A stretch of DNA of 64,000 bases from Inhella inkyongensis (lineage in GTDB: Bacteria; Pseudomonadota; Gammaproteobacteria; Burkholderiales; Burkholderiaceae_C). Location: positions 3,782,001 through 3,846,000 of the forward strand of contig NZ_CP040709.1 in assembly GCF_005952805.1 (NCBI RefSeq). Reading direction: 5' to 3'. Below are positions 18,400 to 25,772 of the stretch, piece by piece. Positions within the stretch are counted from its first letter, which is position 1, and the number at the start of each line of letters is the position of its first letter. Below the pieces are notes generated by a model. That model searched no databases, was not told the origin of the DNA, and saw nothing but the letters and a program-made list of their open reading frames with translations. Both the position numbers and the translations under genes were made by a program.

Positions 18400-20294
18400 G
18401 CGCCGCCCCCCATTCCAGCAGCCAGTTCGCCCTGATGGCCGAGCGCCGTTTTGCGCCCTTCTTTTGGACGCAGTTCCTGGGCGCGGCGAACGACAACCTA
18501 TTCAAGTTCGCGTTCACGATGATCGTCACCTTCCAGCTCTCGGTGAGCTGGATGCCGCCGGCGCAGGCCGGCCTGGTGATCGGCGCGATGTTCATCGCGC
18601 CCTTCGTGCTGTTCAGCGCCACCGCCGGCCAGCTGGCCGACAAGCTGGACAAGCGCGCGCTGATGCGCGCCATCAAGAACCTGGAACTGCTCATCATGGT
18701 GCTGGCGGCCTGGGGGCTCTATTCCCAACAGGTGCCGGCCCTGCTGGCCTGCATCTTCCTGCTGGGCCTGCACTCCACCCTCTTCGGGCCGGTGAAGTAC
18801 GCCTACATGCCCCAGCACCTGGCGGCCGATGAGCTGACCGGCGGCAACGGCATGGTGGAGATGGGCACCTTCGTGGCCATCCTGCTGGGCAATCTGGTGG
18901 GTGGGGCGCTGATCTCCATTCCCGGCCAGGGCGCGCATTACGTGGCCTGGACCTGCCTGGGCCTGGCCGTGGCCGGGCGCCTGATGGCCCAGGCCCTGCC
19001 GCCCACGCCGGCCAGCGATCCGGCACTGCGGGTGAACTGGAACCCGATCAGCGAGACCTGGCGCAATCTGCGCATCGCGCACGAAAGCCTGGTGGTATTC
19101 CGCTCGCTGCTGGGCATCTCCTGGATGTGGTTCGTCGGCGCGGTCTTCCTGGGCAACTTCCCGGCCTTTGCCAAAGACGTGCTGCACGGCAACGAGCAGG
19201 TGGCGTCGCTCTTGCTGGCGGTGTTCTCGGTCGGCATCGCGCTGGGCTCGCTGGCCTGCGAGATGCTCTCGCGCCGCATGGTCGAAATCGGCCTGGTGCC
19301 CCTGGGCGCCATCGGCATGACGGTGTTCGCGGTGGACCTCTACTTCGCCTGCAACGCGCTGCCCGCCCACGGCAGCGAGGTGTTCGGCCTGGCCGCCTTT
19401 ATCTCCGCCCCCGGCCATGCCCGCGTGATGGCCGACCTGGCCCTGCTGGCCGCCTGCGCGGGCCTCTACAGCGTGCCCATGTATGCGCTGATCCAGCTGC
19501 GCGCACAGCCCACGCACCGCGCCCGCATCATTGCCGCCAACAACATCCTCAACGCCCTGTTCATGATCGGCGCCTCCTTGAGCGCCGGCCTGATGCTGGC
19601 GCAGGGATTCAGCATCCCGCAGCTCTTCCTGGCCATCGGCCTGGCCAACGCGGTGGTGGGCGCCTACATCTTCCTGGTGGTGCCCGAGTACCTGCTGCGC
19701 TTCGTGGCCTTTGTGCTCTCGCACACCGTCTACCGCCTGAAGCTGCGCGGCGAAGAACACATCCCCACGGAAGGGCCGGCCCTGCTGGTGTGCAACCACG
19801 TCAGCTTCATCGATGCCGTGCTGCTGATGGCCGTCAGCCCCCGCCCGGTGCGCTTCCTGATGGACCACCGCATCTTCAAGACCCCGGTGCTGGGCTGGAT
19901 GTTCCGCCTGGCCAAGGCCATCCCCATCGCCCCGCAGAAGGAAGACCCGCGGGCCTACGAGCGCGCCTTTGTGCAGGCCCAGGCCGTGCTGCGCGAGGGC
20001 GATCTGCTGGCCATCTTCCCCGAGGGCGGCATCACCCGCGATGGCACGCTGCAGCCCTTCAAGGGCGGGCTGATGAAGATCCTGGAAGCCCAACCCGTGC
20101 CCGTGATCCCGATGGCGCTGAAGAACCTCTGGGGCAGCTTCTTCAGCCGCGCCGAGGGCGGGCAGGCCATGGTCAAGCCCTTCCGCCGCGGGCTGTTCAG
20201 CCCGGTGGAGGTGGTGGTGGGCGAGCCCATTGCACCCAATGCGGTGTCACCCGACGGGCTGCGTGATCGGGTTGGGCAATTGCTGAGCTCTTGA
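18396..20294 (+). CDS. MFS (LplT-like) transporter fused to PlsC-type acyltransferase
   Basis: A 632-residue fusion. Residues 1 to about 410 form an MFS carrier of the LplT lysophospholipid-flippase type (FFWTQFLGAANDNLFKFAFT, LFGPVKYAYMPQHL, 11-12 membrane segments). Residues about 430-632 are a 1-acyl-glycerol-3-phosphate acyltransferase domain with NHVSFIDAVLL (the NHx4D catalytic motif) and FPEGGITRDGTLQPFKGGL. The architecture fits a lysophospholipid import and re-acylation machine at the inner membrane. Unlike LplT-Aas proteins it lacks the acyl-ACP synthetase domain. The ATG overlaps the RnfD-like stop by 4 bp. Confidence 0.9.
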   Translation: MSAAPHSSSQFALMAERRFAPFFWTQFLGAANDNLFKFAFTMIVTFQLSVSWMPPAQAGLVIGAMFIAPFVLFSATAGQLADKLDKRALMRAIKNLELLIMVLAAWGLYSQQVPALLACIFLLGLHSTLFGPVKYAYMPQHLAADELTGGNGMVEMGTFVAILLGNLVGGALISIPGQGAHYVAWTCLGLAVAGRLMAQALPPTPASDPALRVNWNPISETWRNLRIAHESLVVFRSLLGISWMWFVGAVFLGNFPAFAKDVLHGNEQVASLLLAVFSVGIALGSLACEMLSRRMVEIGLVPLGAIGMTVFAVDLYFACNALPAHGSEVFGLAAFISAPGHARVMADLALLAACAGLYSVPMYALIQLRAQPTHRARIIAANNILNALFMIGASLSAGLMLAQGFSIPQLFLAIGLANAVVGAYIFLVVPEYLLRFVAFVLSHTVYRLKLRGEEHIPTEGPALLVCNHVSFIDAVLLMAVSPRPVRFLMDHRIFKTPVLGWMFRLAKAIPIAPQKEDPRAYERAFVQAQAVLREGDLLAIFPEGGITRDGTLQPFKGGLMKILEAQPVPVIPMALKNLWGSFFSRAEGGQAMVKPFRRGLFSPVEVVVGEPIAPNAVSPDGLRDRVGQLLSS

Positions 20295-20320
20295 AGCCGG
20301 CCCGTGCGGCCTTAGACTTA

Positions 20321-20347
20321 CAGATCAAAAGTTCAACTTTCGATTTG
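20321..20347. promoter_or_regulatory. Imperfect 27-bp palindrome upstream of AAA/DUF4143 gene
   Basis: CAGATCAAAAGTT-C-AACTTTCGATTTG is a near-perfect inverted repeat (two mismatches per 13-bp arm, one central base) ending 4 bp before the TTG start of the ATPase gene. Its A/T richness stands out from the surrounding GC-rich sequence. It could be an operator for autoregulation or the core of a promoter. No regulator gene is adjacent. Confidence 0.55.
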
Positions 20348-20351
20348 TAAA

Positions 20352-21527
20352 TTGATCCCGCGCCTCGCCCAAGCCACGCTGGAGCGCCTGCTGCAGGGCT
20401 TTCCTGTCATTGCCCTGACCGGGCCGCGCCAATCTGGCAAGACCACATTGGCGCGCTCCATGGCCGCAGGGCGGCCCTACGCCTCGCTGGAGAACCCCGA
20501 CACGCGCGAGTTCGCCTTGCAGGATCCGCGCAGCTTTCTGGCGCAGTTCCCCCATGGGGCGGTGTTGGACGAAGTCCAGCGCACACCGGAGTTGCTCTCC
20601 TGGCTGCAGCAGCGTGTGGATGAGCGCAAGGTGATGGGTGAGTTCATCCTGACCGGCTCGGCACAGTTTGATCTGATGGCCGGCTTGAGCCAGACGCTGG
20701 CAGGTCGCGTGGGCCGGTTGGAGCTCCTGCCCTTTGCCGGCGCTGAACTGGGCGCAGCCCTGCCAAGAAGCTTGGAGTCCGCCCTATTGCAAGGTGGCTA
20801 CCCCCCCTTGTTCGATCGCCCAGTGTCACGCGAGGACTGGTTTCCGAACTACGTGGCCACCTATCTGGAGCGCGACGTGCGCCAACTGGTGGGCGTGCGG
20901 GACTTGGCTCAGTTCCAACGCTTTGTGCGCCTGTGCGCAGCACGTTCTGGCCAAATGTTGAATCTGGCGGCGCTGGGCAACGACGCTGGCGTGTCCGCTG
21001 TCACGGCGCGTCAGTGGCTGTCGGTGCTGGAGGCCAGCTATCTGGTGGCACGCCTGCCGCCGTATCACGTCAATCTCGGCAAGCGCCTGGTCAAAACGCC
21101 CAAGCTCTACTTCTTGGACGTCGGGCTGCTGGCCTGGCTGCTCGGCATTCGTGACGCCGCCACCCTGGCCTCGCATGCGGCGCGCGGCGCCCTGTTTGAA
21201 ACCTGGGTGGTGTCCGAAGTGCTCAAGTGGCGCTTCAATGCCGGGCGCCCGGCCGAGCTCTACTTCTGGCGCGACAACATCGGTCACGAGATCGACCTGC
21301 TGCTGGAAACGCCCGAAGGCGTGCAGGCCATCGAGATCAAGTCGGGCGCCACCTTTGCCAGCGATTGGCCCGCCGCAGCGCTGCGCTGGCGGCAATGGGC
21401 CACGGCGGCCGGGCTGCGCACCCGCATGCCGATGGTGGTGCATGGCGGCGAAGGCCAGGGCGCGCGCCAGGGCGTGTGGGCGGTGGGTTGGCGGGCCTTT
21501 GCCCAGTCTTTTGGGAGCCGTGCATGA
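20352..21527 (+). CDS. AAA ATPase with C-terminal DUF4143 nuclease-like domain
   Basis: A 391-residue protein. The N-terminal ATPase has Walker A GPRQSGKTTLA (about residues 24-34), Walker B AVLDEVQ and sensor I FILTGSAQF. The C-terminal DUF4143 part has the PD-(D/E)XK-like end FYFWRDNIGHEIDLLLE / VQAIEIKSG, whose E-I-D...E-I-K pattern is the usual restriction-nuclease-fold signature. The start is a TTG (LIPRLAQATL) because no ATG or GTG precedes the conserved N-terminus. Members of this family are common, patchily distributed accessory genes of unknown role, sometimes linked to mobile elements. It is followed by a 4-bp overlap with the acetyltransferase gene. Confidence 0.85.
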   Translation: MIPRLAQATLERLLQGFPVIALTGPRQSGKTTLARSMAAGRPYASLENPDTREFALQDPRSFLAQFPHGAVLDEVQRTPELLSWLQQRVDERKVMGEFILTGSAQFDLMAGLSQTLAGRVGRLELLPFAGAELGAALPRSLESALLQGGYPPLFDRPVSREDWFPNYVATYLERDVRQLVGVRDLAQFQRFVRLCAARSGQMLNLAALGNDAGVSAVTARQWLSVLEASYLVARLPPYHVNLGKRLVKTPKLYFLDVGLLAWLLGIRDAATLASHAARGALFETWVVSEVLKWRFNAGRPAELYFWRDNIGHEIDLLLETPEGVQAIEIKSGATFASDWPAAALRWRQWATAAGLRTRMPMVVHGGEGQGARQGVWAVGWRAFAQSFGSRA

Positions 21528-22099
21528 AATTGGAAACCGAACGCCTGCGGCTGCTGCCGCCCCACCCCGATCTGGCCCAGCCCCTGCTGGACTTCGCGCT
21601 GCGCAACCGCGCCCACTTCGCGCCCTGGGACCCGCCCTATCCGCCCGGCTTTTTCACGCTGGCGCATTGGCAGCAAGGCCTGCCCAAGCAAGAGGCGGCC
21701 TTTGCCGAGGGCAGCGGCTACCGCTGGTATGTGGTGCGCCCCGAAGACCCGACCCGGGTGATTGGCAAAGCCGAGCTCAGCGGCATTGGCCGCGGCCCCC
21801 ACCAGAGCGCCTTTCTGGGCTACGCCATCGACGCCGCCGAGCAAGGCCAGGGCCTGATGCACGAGGCCCTGCGCGCCGTGGTGGCCGCCGCCTTCGGCCC
21901 GGTCATCAACCTGCACCGCCTGCAGGCCGGGCACCGGGTGGACAACCACCCCAGCGCCCGGGTGCTGGACCGCCTGGGCTTTCGCGAAATCGGCATCGCG
22001 CGGGATTACCTCTACATCGACGGTGCCTGGCGGGACCACCGGCTGACCGAGCTGATCAATGCGGTTTTCGTGGCGCCGGTGGAGTGGCGGGTGGGGTGA
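21524..22099 (+). CDS. GNAT N-acetyltransferase, RimJ-like
   Basis: A 191-residue acetyltransferase using acetyl-CoA. The family pattern is clear: the beta1 start LETERLRLLPPH, GYAIDAAEQGQGLMHEALRAVV (acetyl-CoA binding, Q/R-x-x-G-x-A/G variant QGQGLMHEA), and LHRLQAGHRVDNHPSARVLDRLGF near the C-terminus. This block is typical of RimJ/RimL-type ribosomal-protein alanine acetyltransferases and their relatives that modify small molecules. It is translationally coupled to the AAA/DUF4143 gene (ATGA). The true substrate cannot be told. Confidence 0.87.
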   Translation: MKLETERLRLLPPHPDLAQPLLDFALRNRAHFAPWDPPYPPGFFTLAHWQQGLPKQEAAFAEGSGYRWYVVRPEDPTRVIGKAELSGIGRGPHQSAFLGYAIDAAEQGQGLMHEALRAVVAAAFGPVINLHRLQAGHRVDNHPSARVLDRLGFREIGIARDYLYIDGAWRDHRLTELINAVFVAPVEWRVG

Positions 22100-22384
22100 G
22101 GCACTGGGTAGGCTGCAGAATTTTCGAGGCCGCTCCCCGGGGTCAGCTGCCGCACAGGTTGGCGGCAGCGAGCGGCCATCGGCTGGGAGCGGCCCCACGG
22201 CTCGCGGGCCCTGAGGGACTCCATTGCGCTCGCAGTCGCTGCGTCGAGGAGCATTGAATCGATTTCAGGCTACAAGAGCCCGGACTGCGAGTCCTCGCTT
22301 CGCTTGAGAGGCGAGAAGAACGTCAGCTGAGCGCTGAACTCAACACTGCGTCATCACGCCAAACACTCTCCGCGGACGGCATTT
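22100..22384. other. Gene-free junction at the left edge of the accessory island
   Basis: About 285 bp with no plausible coding region. It holds several short GC-rich inverted repeats (for example CTCGC...GCGAG around 22296-22317). The composition shifts here from the GC-rich left flank to the lower-GC island. I see no att-like direct repeat and no integrase remnant. Confidence 0.5.
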
Positions 22385-22413
22385 GAAGGGGCAGGCTTAC
22401 CAAGCCCCCCTTC
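22385..22413 (-). terminator. Hairpin terminator candidate downstream of TIR-like gene
   Basis: GAAGGGG-CA-GGCTT / AAGCC-CCCCTTC around a 3-base loop forms a stable hairpin 4 bp beyond the stop of the minus-strand TIR-like gene. There is no long U tract, so termination efficiency is uncertain. Confidence 0.55.
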
Positions 22414-22417
22414 ATGG

Positions 22418-22915
22418 TCAGTTGTTGGCGCGAATACGGATCGCTTCCTCGATCCAGCTGTCGAGGTTGTTGGCAATCATCTGGTACACCGCTTTGCTGT
22501 CGACGCCTGTCGGGTCATAAGCCTTAACGACATTGGAAAGGTCCTTGCCGTTGGCGAGCGTGAACCCTTTGAAAGGGTTGGCGCCCTTGGTGGCGGTGAC
22601 GCCCTCGCGGTTCTTGAGCTGGTGAATGTGGATACCGACCAGACCTTTGCCGTCGTTCCAGCCCTTCTCGATCTCGTAGTTGATCCACTTGCGACCAGCG
22701 GTCTCGCTGCCAATCAAGACCACGACGCAACTGCGGCCCTTGAGCTGCCCATCAATCCAGCTTTGGATGGCGGTGTCGCCGCCCTTTTTGACCGTTTCCC
22801 AGTCGTTGTCGCTGGCAGGCTTGTTGTCTTCAATGGCGCCAATGTTGCGCACCTGCCCGACTCGCCAGTTGTCGGGTTTGTAATGGAAACTGTAGAAAAC
22901 GCGTCGCTGAGTCAT
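22418..22915 (-). CDS. MTH538/ThsB-type TIR-like protein
   Basis: A 165-residue protein matching the TIR-like family that includes ThsB of the Thoeris anti-phage system. The N-terminus RRVFYSFHYKPDNWRVGQVR is the family signature; SCVVVLIGSETAGRKWINYEIE and KGLVGIHIHQLKN follow. W77 and E81 form a W-x3-E motif at the place of the catalytic glutamate of TIR NADases. ThsB proteins make a cyclic ADP-ribose isomer from NAD+ on infection; that activity is inferred here. The start is the ATG encoding MTQRRVF; 14 upstream codons in frame are not conserved. The partner effector ThsA (SIR2-SLOG) is not in the window. It lies 144 bp downstream of another TIR gene on the same strand. Confidence 0.85.
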   Translation of the reverse strand: MTQRRVFYSFHYKPDNWRVGQVRNIGAIEDNKPASDNDWETVKKGGDTAIQSWIDGQLKGRSCVVVLIGSETAGRKWINYEIEKGWNDGKGLVGIHIHQLKNREGVTATKGANPFKGFTLANGKDLSNVVKAYDPTGVDSKAVYQMIANNLDSWIEEAIRIRANN

Positions 22916-23059
22916 GCAGTAATCCCTGTCGGTTTGAATTGGACGCCAGCACCCCACATTGCCTAGGGCAGCACGGCGTTACTGAGTGTATTCACGTGCG
23001 ATGTGTGCCCCTGGCTTGACCTGAATCTGCTGGTGGGCGCTGTCGTGATCGGTGGACCA

Positions 23060-23647
23060 TCAGTACGGCCGCCAATCGGGACCACCGCTGCCAAATCGCT
23101 TCAGCGTGGACCACTGCTTGCCAAACTCTTCGACAAAGATTTCGGGCCGGCCATCGGTGTAGGTGTTCCTGTTGACGATGGGGTAAAGCCCAAGGTATTC
23201 CTGCCCTCGAAATACCTCAGAGGCGTTGTCCAGCAGCGGCAAGATGGCCACGTTGCCGGGTTTGAAACCGTCAAAGTAGCCCAGCTCCCAGGGCATCCAT
23301 TTGGACGAACTGGCACCGTCGGACGCCACAAAAATCAGCGATTTCGACTGCCTCATCCGCTGTCGGAGAAGCGCCGCCGTCTCCTTCGTTACCGCATTGC
23401 GGTCCAACTGCGGGTCTACCAGCCAGTCGACATATACCTTTAAGCCTTGATCTTCAAGCAAGCGCGTAACGCCGGCAATGAGTTCAGCGTCCCGCACAGA
23501 GTGCGAAAGAAAGACGTCAAACGCTTCCCACTGCGTCGCGCTCTCCATGGCCTTTCGTAGGCCACGCTCATAGCTGCCTGAGCCCTTCTGCAGAATGTCC
23601 GAACGGGCGGCGGCGGCACGAGCCTCTCCCTTGGTGAAATACGGCAC
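23060..23647 (-). CDS. TIR domain protein
   Basis: A 195-residue protein. About 40 N-terminal residues rich in Ala, Arg and Lys precede a TIR domain. FDVFLSHSVRDAELIAGVTR (residues 43-62) holds the box 1 motif, and KVYVDW follows. SKSLIFVASDGASSSKWMPW then leads to W117-x3-E121, which keeps the glutamate needed for NAD+ cleavage. The C-terminal part (YLGLYPIVNRNTYTDGRPEI) belongs to the same fold. It could be an NADase effector or a signal-making enzyme. It is transcribed on the minus strand, divergent from the TIR-STALD pair (361 bp between starts) and upstream of the MTH538-type gene. Base composition is visibly lower in GC than the flanking core genes. Confidence 0.87.
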   Translation of the reverse strand: MPYFTKGEARAAAARSDILQKGSGSYERGLRKAMESATQWEAFDVFLSHSVRDAELIAGVTRLLEDQGLKVYVDWLVDPQLDRNAVTKETAALLRQRMRQSKSLIFVASDGASSSKWMPWELGYFDGFKPGNVAILPLLDNASEVFRGQEYLGLYPIVNRNTYTDGRPEIFVEEFGKQWSTLKRFGSGGPDWRPY

Positions 23648-24008
23648 TGACTTGTCTCCCGATCTGGCTTTTGATTTCGGGGCAGTCTAGCGACCGCGAT
23701 TTCACTCTGTGATGCTTGCCTGCCACCGAAGTGAACTCGCGCGTGCGATCAATCGGGCAATGGGGTGGCGACTAAACACGAGTACGCGACGCCGGCGTGC
23801 TTTACGCTTGACACGTAGACAACCTCAAACGCTTGCCGGGCTTGCCCTTCGCAACAGGCACCAAGGGAGATTCATTTGGCTATCCACAGCAACGAGTACT
23901 TCGAGCGACTGCGGCGCGTCGTTCGTGTCGGGCAAAGCTCGCTGGCGGGCCTCGAGGCTGGGCACACATGCGACTCAGTCCCCCTGAGCACGATTTGAGG
24001 CCGTCGAT
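23648..24008. promoter_or_regulatory. Divergent intergenic region between two TIR transcription units
   Basis: 361 bp separate the starts of the minus-strand TIR gene and the plus-strand TIR gene. It must hold promoters for both units, but I could not identify convincing -35/-10 pairs. The right third contains a small open frame (23876-23998) with its own ribosome-binding site, described separately. Confidence 0.5.
23876..23998 (+). CDS. Possible 40-residue leader or small protein upstream of the TIR-STALD pair
   Basis: A TTG codon 5 bp after AAGGGAGA (23863-23870) opens a 40-codon frame beginning LAIHSNEYFERLRRVVRVGQ and ending VPLSTI, with TGA 10 bp before the ATG of the TIR gene. The ribosome-binding site is among the best in this island, and the predicted helix is amphipathic and basic. 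The start is a weak codon and there is no known family, so it could be chance. If real, it might be a small component of the TIR-STALD system or a translated leader. Confidence 0.3.
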   Translation: MAIHSNEYFERLRRVVRVGQSSLAGLEAGHTCDSVPLSTI

Positions 24009-25151
24009 ATGCCGGTCCTCTATGAACTTGCTGTACTTGGCGCCCCTTCAGACGCCCAACTGAATGCACTCGAAGAAATTGTTGGGCAGGCGGTTTCTGC
24101 TTTCGGCATGACTTTGGGTGCTGAGGTGGCCTGGCTGGTACAGCCTGATGAGTTTTCCCCAAGCCAGCGCAGGGCTGCGGCTGCGGTCTACTTCGGCAGC
24201 CAAGGCGCTGCGGCCTTCGATTTGCCGGCGCTATTGAAGCGTGCCGTACCCGTCTTGCCGGTGGTGTCTGACGTGAGCCGCGTCCGAGAAGAGATCCCTC
24301 AAGAGCTCCGCCACATCAACTGCCTGGACTATCGCGATGGTGGCGCGGCCCGTGTCGCGACTGCCTTGCTTGAGTGCGCTGGCCTGCTTCCTCGGCAACG
24401 GCGGGTCTTCCTCAGCTACAAGCGCAACGAAGCGCGTCATGCGGCGCTGCAACTCTTTGATGCCATTTCGGCCCGCCACTTCGAGGTGTTTCTCGACACG
24501 CACAGCATCGCGCCGGCGGAGGATTTTCAGGCGATGCTCTGGCATCGCCTGTGTGATTCCGATGTTCTGCTCATGCTGGACACGCAAACCTACTTTGAAA
24601 GCCGCTGGACAAGTGCCGAGTTTGGGCGCGCTCAGGCCAAGGGCATATCTGTCTTGCGGGTTGATTGGCCTGACTCCACCCCGTCAGCCCGTACCGCGAC
24701 TGCGAGCCGTGCCGAACTCCTGGCGGAAGAGGTTGATCCAGCCACCGGTCATCTCTCTCTGGCGGCTGTGGAGCGCATCTGTCTCCAACTCGAAGAAGTG
24801 CGCAGTGAGAGCCACGCCGTGCGCAACGTCAATCTCGTCAGCCAGGTACGGAACGGCATCGAAAGCATCCACGGCCAGTTTGTTGGCATTGGTCAACACA
24901 AGTCGATCCATCTGCTGTTGCCGGATGGCAAGGATTTGGTCGTGTACCCGACGGTCGGAGTGCCGACGTCTGCGAGCTTGCACGAAGCCGTAACGCGCTC
25001 GCCTGGCAAGACGGTGGCGGTGCTCTATGACCATGTCGGGATCCTCCCGAGCTGGCAGGCCCACATGGACTGGTTGGGAGAGCATGTGCGGCCTGCGCGA
25101 TGGGTAAAGGCAAGCGAAGCTGCGTGGCAGTTCGCAGACTGGGAGGCCTGA
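24009..25151 (+). CDS. TIR domain protein with N- and C-terminal extensions, paired with STALD
   Basis: A 380-residue, three-part protein. Residues 1 to about 128 form an alpha/beta domain (AVYFGSQGAAAF, LKRAVPVLPVVSD) that looks Rossmann-like but has no clear name. Residues about 129-235 are a TIR domain: RRVFLSYKRNEARHAALQLF, FEVFLDTHSIAPAEDF, DSDVLLMLDTQTYFES, and W200-x3-E204 (RWTSAEF) at the catalytic position. Residues about 240-380 are an unrecognised domain (VGIGQHKSIHLLLPDGKDLV, TVAVLYDHVGILPSWQ). The STALD gene follows after 3 bp, so the two are translated together. The likely role is NAD+ cleavage or cyclic nucleotide synthesis in defence, by analogy with Thoeris; this is inferred. 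Confidence 0.85.
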   Translation: MPVLYELAVLGAPSDAQLNALEEIVGQAVSAFGMTLGAEVAWLVQPDEFSPSQRRAAAAVYFGSQGAAAFDLPALLKRAVPVLPVVSDVSRVREEIPQELRHINCLDYRDGGAARVATALLECAGLLPRQRRVFLSYKRNEARHAALQLFDAISARHFEVFLDTHSIAPAEDFQAMLWHRLCDSDVLLMLDTQTYFESRWTSAEFGRAQAKGISVLRVDWPDSTPSARTATASRAELLAEEVDPATGHLSLAAVERICLQLEEVRSESHAVRNVNLVSQVRNGIESIHGQFVGIGQHKSIHLLLPDGKDLVVYPTVGVPTSASLHEAVTRSPGKTVAVLYDHVGILPSWQAHMDWLGEHVRPARWVKASEAAWQFADWEA

Positions 25152-25154
25152 ACT

Positions 25155-25772
25155 ATGGCTGCCTTGTTCCTGTCGGCCAGCATCCCGGTGCGAGGTCGTG
25201 GCCACTATCACGAGACCGCCAGCCCCTTCCTTATTCAGTGCGCCGTGCGGGAGTTGGTCATTGCCACCATCCGCACCCATCGCATCGTTTGGGGTGGGCA
25301 TCCTTCTATCACCCCCATGATCTGGAGCATCTGCGAAGACCTGGGTGTGGCGTACTCCAATTCCGTTGTGCTGTACCAGAGTCGCTTCTTCGAGGATCGT
25401 TTCCCTGAAGAGAACCAACGCTTTGACAATGTGATCTTTACGGATGCGGTACCCAATGACCGGGAGGCCAGCTTGCTCAAGATGAGAGAAGCCATGCTGG
25501 GCCGTGACGACCTTACCGCAGCGGTTTTCATCGGTGGCATGGATGGAGTGCAAACCGAGTACCAGCTGTTTCGCCAGTTCCATCCCGCCGCACCGGTGCT
25601 TCCGGTCGCAGCACCTGGGGGTGCGGCTTTCGACCTGGCCCAACGCCTCGGCGACACAGTTGCCTTGCACCTGCAGGACGTTAACTTTGCGGGGATATTC
25701 CACTCGGCTGTAAGTGGTTGGCGAGATGCTGGCGGGGCGTCACAAAGCTTTCCGCGTCCAACCGTTCCGTGA
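25155..25772 (+). CDS. Stand-alone SLOG domain protein, STALD type (Sir2- and TIR-associating)
   Basis: A 205-residue protein made of one nucleotide-binding SLOG domain. ALFLSASIPVRGRG starts the first strand; the glycine-rich motif VWGGHPSITPMI (G47, G48) and the LOG-like second motif VFIGGMDGVQTE (G127, G128, E135) line the expected ligand pocket. This family was defined by its linkage to SIR2 and TIR genes; in ThsA a SLOG domain binds the cyclic ADP-ribose isomer made by TIR. Here it has no SIR2, membrane or other effector domain. GGAGG lies 10 bp before the ATG, inside the end of the TIR gene. It may be the sensor, a regulator or an enzyme for the TIR product. Confidence 0.8.
   Translation: MAALFLSASIPVRGRGHYHETASPFLIQCAVRELVIATIRTHRIVWGGHPSITPMIWSICEDLGVAYSNSVVLYQSRFFEDRFPEENQRFDNVIFTDAVPNDREASLLKMREAMLGRDDLTAAVFIGGMDGVQTEYQLFRQFHPAAPVLPVAAPGGAAFDLAQRLGDTVALHLQDVNFAGIFHSAVSGWRDAGGASQSFPRPTVP

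Noticed and set aside
22418..25772. A standard Thoeris system
   Set aside because: No ThsA with SIR2 and SLOG domains is present; the only SLOG is stand-alone. The locus is therefore reported as Thoeris-like rather than Thoeris.
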